34,538 nucleotides of DNA from Candidatus Acetothermia bacterium (lineage in GTDB: Bacteria > Bipolaricaulota > Bipolaricaulia > RBG-16-55-9 > DRXL01). The position numbers and the translations under genes are program-made. The stretch spans positions 1 through 34,538 of the forward strand of contig JAJHSH010000003.1 in NCBI GenBank assembly GCA_022683945.1, read 5' to 3'. The notes beneath the pieces were generated by a model. It did no database searches. It was not told where the DNA came from and worked only from the letters and a program-made list of their open reading frames with translations. Shown piece by piece: positions 31,971-34,538 of the stretch (its first letter is position 1; every line of letters starts with the position of its first letter).

Positions 31971-32198
31971 ATGAGGCAATTTAAGATTGTTGTCGAGAGG
32001 CATTCGGACGGCTATGTGGCCTACCCTCTTGGTCTGCGGGGCGTTGTGGTCGGTGAAGGCCACACGTACGAAGAAGTCCTTGCGGATGTCACGTCGGCCA
32101 TTCGTTTCCATGTCGAGATATTTGGGAAAGAAGTGATCGAGAGCGAATCGCCCGTGCTGGAAGCCTTTATCACTGAGACCGGCGTGGCTGTCAGATGA
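31971..32198 (+). CDS. hicB: HicB-type antitoxin
   Basis: A 75-residue protein with the HicB partial RNase-H fold: F-K-I-V-V-E-R-H-S-D-G-Y-V-A-Y-P, then G-V-V-V-G-E-G-H-T-Y-E-E-V-L-A-D-V-T-S-A-I. It is the short form without a C-terminal DNA-binding domain, and should neutralise HicA. Order hicB-hicA with a 4-nt ATGA overlap is common. The frame is intact although hicA is broken. Confidence 0.85.
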   Translation: MRQFKIVVERHSDGYVAYPLGLRGVVVGEGHTYEEVLADVTSAIRFHVEIFGKEVIESESPVLEAFITETGVAVR

Positions 32199-32435
32199 GC
32201 AAGTTTCCGGTAGATGCTCCTAAAGCGAAGGCCATCAAAGCTCTTGGGCTGCTCGGATTCTAAACTAGTCAGAGAACGAGAGCATATCGCTATGGTTCGC
32301 GAAAACTCTGATGGAACTTGCACGCCCTTGACCTTGCCCAACCATCCTCGCATACAAGGTTCAACTCTACGAAGAATTTGCACACAGGTTGGTATTAGCA
32401 GGGAGGATTTTTTGAAGGCGTACGAGCAAGCGTGA
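32195..32435 (+). pseudogene. hicA: HicA-type toxin gene with a one-base frameshift
   Basis: ATG 32195 overlaps the hicB stop and encodes K-F-P-V-D-A-P-K, then A-L-G-L-L-G-F followed by TAA (32261-32263). The rest of a normal HicA continues in another frame: L-V-R-E-R-E-H-I-A-M-V-R-E, then L-P-N-H-P-R and G-I-S-R-E-D-F-L. Removing one base near 32261 restores a full protein of about 79 residues, including the catalytic His. Mutation, sequencing error or recoding are possible; TTC-TAA gives poor re-pairing, so recoding is less likely. Confidence 0.8.
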
Positions 32436-32455
32436 AGACAGAGCAAGGAGGGAGT

Positions 32456-33208
32456 ATGACACGCTATACCGTCGAGATGCACGGCAATTGGACGCGTGCC
32501 TGGCCGAGTGAACCAATCACATTTTTGGATTGTGTGTTCCAAGGTGAAGAAAGCATATCGAAGGGCTTCTTTCAAGTGTTCGCAGAAGTACAAGCAAGGG
32601 ATCATGCAGAGGCTAGCAACCGGGGGCGAGAAAGAATCGAAGAAGCTTGCTATTTGTTCGAGTTTTGCCTGGGTGGCACCATGCAACTGATTCCCAACCA
32701 AGTTACTATAACCGAGAGAGGAAGCGTTGTTAATGAGATTGAAATTTCGGTTGGACTGCAAGCAACCTTGTACAGTCCCACACCTCCAACGCCTGATCAA
32801 CTGAAAAGACTAAATGACGTCCAAAAAAAAATCAACCAGAATGATTGTCTGAGACGGGTTATCCGCTGGTGGGGAGAGGCTAGAAGAGAAACTGAGCCTA
32901 TTGATCGCTTTATCAAGCTGTGGGTAGCGTTTGAGGTGTTGACAAGGAATCAGTACGGAAGCAAGCAATTCCTGGATGGAGCTAAAGAGTGCTTAGAAAA
33001 ACTCTATCCCAACCATCATGGAGAAAAGATCCGGCAACTAGTCAATGATCTTCAGACAACGCGTAGCGATGTCTTTCTGCACCAAGGAGTGTGGGATTCT
33101 GGGAAGGCTCGGAATAAAGGCTTGATTTTGGAAACAGTCCTAGAAGACCTCTTAATTGACTACTTCGGGTTGCCAGCGAAACTAAAAGTAGGCCAATATC
33201 TTTCTTAG
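32456..33208 (+). CDS. HEPN/ApeA-like domain protein, putative RNase
   Basis: A 250-residue protein. The C-terminal half (about 140-245) looks like an Apea-like HEPN domain: D-R-F-I-K-L-W-V-A-F-E, then R203-S-D-V-F-L-H209-Q-G, which fits the catalytic R-x4-6-H motif of HEPN RNases. The N-terminal half (1-115) is mixed beta and unrecognised. AAGGAGGG (32445-32452) supports ATG 32456 over GTG 32432. It starts 20 nt after the hicA remnant. HEPN proteins act as RNases in defence and toxin systems; the role here is inferred. Confidence 0.6.
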   Translation: MTRYTVEMHGNWTRAWPSEPITFLDCVFQGEESISKGFFQVFAEVQARDHAEASNRGRERIEEACYLFEFCLGGTMQLIPNQVTITERGSVVNEIEISVGLQATLYSPTPPTPDQLKRLNDVQKKINQNDCLRRVIRWWGEARRETEPIDRFIKLWVAFEVLTRNQYGSKQFLDGAKECLEKLYPNHHGEKIRQLVNDLQTTRSDVFLHQGVWDSGKARNKGLILETVLEDLLIDYFGLPAKLKVGQYLS

Positions 33209-33299
33209 TTTAGTGAGATGTCCTGTCTCTCACTCGCACTGCCACCAGCTCTGCCTGCCGCGCGCAGTCAGCCTCTCCCTCACTGAAATACCTGACACG

Positions 33300-33328
33300 T
33301 TGACGCCTCTTTTGATCATGGCTATACT
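33300..33328 (+). promoter_or_regulatory. promoter of the third toxin-antitoxin pair
   Basis: TTGACG (33300-33305), 17 bp, TATACT (33323-33328), five of six consensus bases in each. TTGGAG (33338-33343) then lies 8 nt before GTG 33352. Confidence 0.7.
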
Positions 33329-33351
33329 CTCTGCAGGTTGGAGATGAAAGC

Positions 33352-33564
33352 GTGAACCATGCAACTATCGAGCAAGAGATTTTGAAGGAACTGGACCGCT
33401 TGCCTCCAGAGCTGCAAAGGCAGGTACTGGAGTTTACTATTGGTTGGTCCGTAGCACAGGAGCGAATTCTTATGCTCTTTATGTACCCGAAAAGCGAACG
33501 CGATGACCTGACACGCAAGCAGCTCAAAATCTTGCGAGAGATTGTCGAAAGGGAGTACCCATGA
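33352..33564 (+). pseudogene. chimeric remnant: antitoxin-like N-terminus fused to a RelE/HigB toxin C-terminus
   Basis: An open frame of 70 codons from GTG 33352. Residues 1-29 (E-I-L-K-E-L-D-R-L-P-P-E-L-Q-R-Q-V-L-E-F) read like a DUF2281/VapB-type antitoxin. From about 33 on, S-V-A-Q-E-R-I-L-M-L-F-M-Y-P-K-S-E-R-D-D-L-T reads like the last third of a RelE/HigB toxin. The catalytic N-terminal part of the toxin is missing. It overlaps the HTH antitoxin by 4 nt, as a complete toxin would. It has a good promoter and ribosome-binding site, so the chimera may be expressed. Confidence 0.65.
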
Positions 33565-33899
33565 GAAAAGAGATGTTCCAAGACTTGGTCGCAAGTGTTT
33601 GTGAAGGCAGCGCCATCCTGCGCGGCAAAGCCACGCCATCACGTAGCTTTGTTGTGAAAGTGCCCGATGTTAAGCGCATCCGCGCTAGCTATCAGCTGGC
33701 ACAGATCGAGTTTGCGGCTCTGCTGGGCATAAGCGTGAAAACGCTCCGCAATTGGGAACAAGGCCGTCGGGTGCCCGAGGGCCCGGCACGGGTATTGCTC
33801 CAAATCGCGGCGAAACACCCTGAAGCTATCTGGGATGTTGTCCGCCCAACAGCGCGTTCCAAAAGAAATAAGCCAAAACGAAAAGACAACGTGGCCTAA
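33561..33899 (+). CDS. HigA-type HTH antitoxin
   Basis: A 112-residue XRE-family protein. Residues about 41-85 form the HTH: S-Y-Q-L-A-Q-I-E-F-A-A-L-L-G-I-S-V-K-T-L-R-N-W-E with Q-G-R-R-V-P-E-G-P-A-R. It would pair with the RelE/HigB toxin encoded upstream, now truncated. A Lys/Arg-rich tail ends the protein. The ATGA overlap gives coupled translation. The frame is complete. A fragment of a near-identical gene lies at 31642-31712. Confidence 0.88.
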   Translation: MRKEMFQDLVASVCEGSAILRGKATPSRSFVVKVPDVKRIRASYQLAQIEFAALLGISVKTLRNWEQGRRVPEGPARVLLQIAAKHPEAIWDVVRPTARSKRNKPKRKDNVA

Positions 33900-34024
33900 G
33901 TGGCGGTATTGTAAGTGAACAACGATGCACGTGCATCCGACTGATATAGACGAAGACAGGAGCCAATTTGAGCCAAAAGGAGAATAACCAAAAACAAGAT
34001 TTCAAGCATGGCGCCCAAGTCAAA

Positions 34025-34410
34025 ATGCATAAGGGCGAGATTGATATAGACACTTTACTTGTCAAACAGCTGCTGACTGAGCAGTTTCCGCATCTGGCTA
34101 ATAAGTCGCTAACTGTAGTTCGTTCGACAGGTACAGTAAACGCTATTTATCGTCTTGGCGATGATCTCTACGTGCGGTTACCGAGACTGGAAGAATGGGC
34201 AGAGAGCATTGACAACGAATGGACTTGGTTGTCAAAACTGGCTCCCCATATTTCGCTCACTATCCCAAAGCCAATAGCGCGGGGAAAGCCTACGAATTGG
34301 TATCCATGTCCTTGGGCGATATATCATTGGATTAAAGGATCGCTATATCAAGACGATCTCATCCGCGATGAGCGCCAAGTTGCTTACGATCTCGTTAACT
34401 TCATAAAAAT
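34025..34410 (+). pseudogene. aminoglycoside phosphotransferase-family gene cut by an insertion sequence
   Basis: About 129 codons of an APH-family kinase N-lobe are visible: M-H-K-G-E-I-D-I-D-T-L-L-V, V-R-S-T-G-T-V-N-A-I-Y-R-L-G-D-D-L-Y-V-R-L-P-R, then W-L-S-K-L-A-P-H and I-P-K-P-I-A-R-G-K-P. After D-L-V-N-F-I-K the family sequence stops and IS-type DNA begins. The catalytic H-G-D and C-lobe are not in the window. The real substrate is unknown; many APH-like kinases do not confer resistance. Confidence 0.72.
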
Positions 34411-34411
34411 C

Positions 34412-34473
34412 CTCTGCTGGATACCCCCCAGCTTGCTGGGGGGAGGAAAGCAGAGATTCGCCGCAGGCGAATC
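34412..34473. repeat. nested hairpins at the IS left end
   Basis: Outer stem CTCTGCT (34412-34418)/AGCAGAG (34449-34455); inner stem CCCCCCAGC (34424-34432)/GCTGGGGGG (34435-34443); symmetrical 5-nt internal loops separate them. A second hairpin, GATTCGCC (34455-34462)/GGCGAATC (34466-34473), follows with a GCA loop. Confidence 0.85.
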
Positions 34474-34493
34474 CCGCCGTTACAATACCCGGA

Positions 34494-34538
34494 GTGAGCT
34501 CCGTCAAACGCGCCAAGCACGCGGTCTACGACCTCAAA
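34494..34538 (+). CDS. tnpA: IS200/IS605-type transposase TnpA, 5' end only
   Basis: GTG 34494 opens a frame M-S-S-V-K-R-A-K-H-A-V-Y-D-L-K that runs off the window. This matches the start of TnpA Y1 (HUH) transposases, normally followed by Y-H-L-V-W. TACAAT (34481-34486) ends 7 nt before the GTG, so this mRNA may also be leaderless. The catalytic HUH and Tyr lie outside. Confidence 0.65.
   Translation, partial: MSSVKRAKHAVYDLK

Larger units (their letters stand above)
34411..34538 (+). mobile_element. left end of an IS200/IS605-like insertion sequence
   Basis: Where the APH-like frame ends, two adjacent hairpin structures and a TnpA start codon follow. Sub-terminal hairpins instead of terminal inverted repeats are typical of this single-strand-transposing family. 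The exact boundary (near 34411) is inferred from loss of APH similarity; the right end lies outside the window. Confidence 0.65.

Noticed and set aside
33209..33240. Hairpin AGTGAGA/TCTCACT after the HEPN gene as a terminator
   Set aside because: The loop is long and no T tract follows on the plus strand; I could not support a terminator call.
33906..33990. Second attC-like site around the palindrome ATGCACGTGCAT
   Set aside because: No R''/R' boxes (RYYYAAC, GTTRRRY) flank it, so only the short palindrome remains.
1..34538. CRISPR arrays, rRNA, riboswitches and replication origins
   Set aside because: No regularly spaced direct repeats, no rRNA-like conserved stretches, no recognisable riboswitch core and no DnaA-box cluster were seen on reading both strands; a covariance-model scan was not possible.

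Overview
The window is bacterial chromosome, GC-rich in most housekeeping genes. It encodes L32, release factor 1, MutL, GatA, AccA/AccD, DprA and Ndk, and its promoters are of the sigma-70 type (TTGnnn, 16-18 bp, TATAAT-like). Some gene types point to a deep-branching lineage rather than a proteobacterium or common Firmicute: a PIN-ATPase-KH protein best known from archaea, an archaeal/fungal-type aspartate-semialdehyde dehydrogenase, a membrane pyrophosphatase, and several mRNAs with almost no leader. A phylum such as Bipolaricaulota/Acetothermia is a guess; nothing here proves it.

Layout. 1-808: the first codons of a leftward gene, a CAU-anticodon tRNA, and a LAGLIDADG-like gene starting 2 nt after that tRNA. 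825-6059: RNase HI, a secreted TolB-like propeller with a coiled coil, a leftward gpmI-asp23-menG operon, then divergent dtd. 6107-10489: rpmF, a MazG-like NTPase, tRNA-Lys, membrane pyrophosphatase, and leftward nadB. 10610-14453: prfA, accD-accA and a Crp/Fnr regulator. 14477-22127: mostly leftward HD phosphohydrolase, mutL, PIN-ATPase-KH, GAF protein, gatA and tRNA-Leu, with one small rightward secreted protein. 22236-31110: subtilase, thioesterase, thioredoxin-fold DUF255 protein, VanZ, tRNA-Arg, a membrane PKD/propeller protein, dprA, ndk and asd.

From 31111 the character changes. The last 3.4 kb is accessory DNA: an antitoxin whose toxin has been deleted, an integron attC-like site abutting that toxin's stop codon, a stray fragment of an antitoxin gene, hicB with frameshifted hicA, a HEPN-type protein, a chimeric RelE/HigB toxin remnant with an intact HTH antitoxin, and an APH-family kinase gene cut by the left end of an IS200/IS605-like element. 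All three toxin-antitoxin modules keep the antitoxin reading frame and have lost the toxin.

Regulation visible in the DNA: divergent promoters between gpmI and dtd place their -10 boxes only 5-9 nt from the start codons, so the mRNAs should be leaderless, and several other genes look similar. Two protein genes begin 2 and 9 nt after a tRNA, so tRNA 3' processing would itself create short-leader mRNAs. A GGGAGAGGGG-type palindromic element recurs; in front of gatA and asd its outer arm lies where a ribosome-binding site is expected. Convergent genes repeatedly overlap tail to tail.
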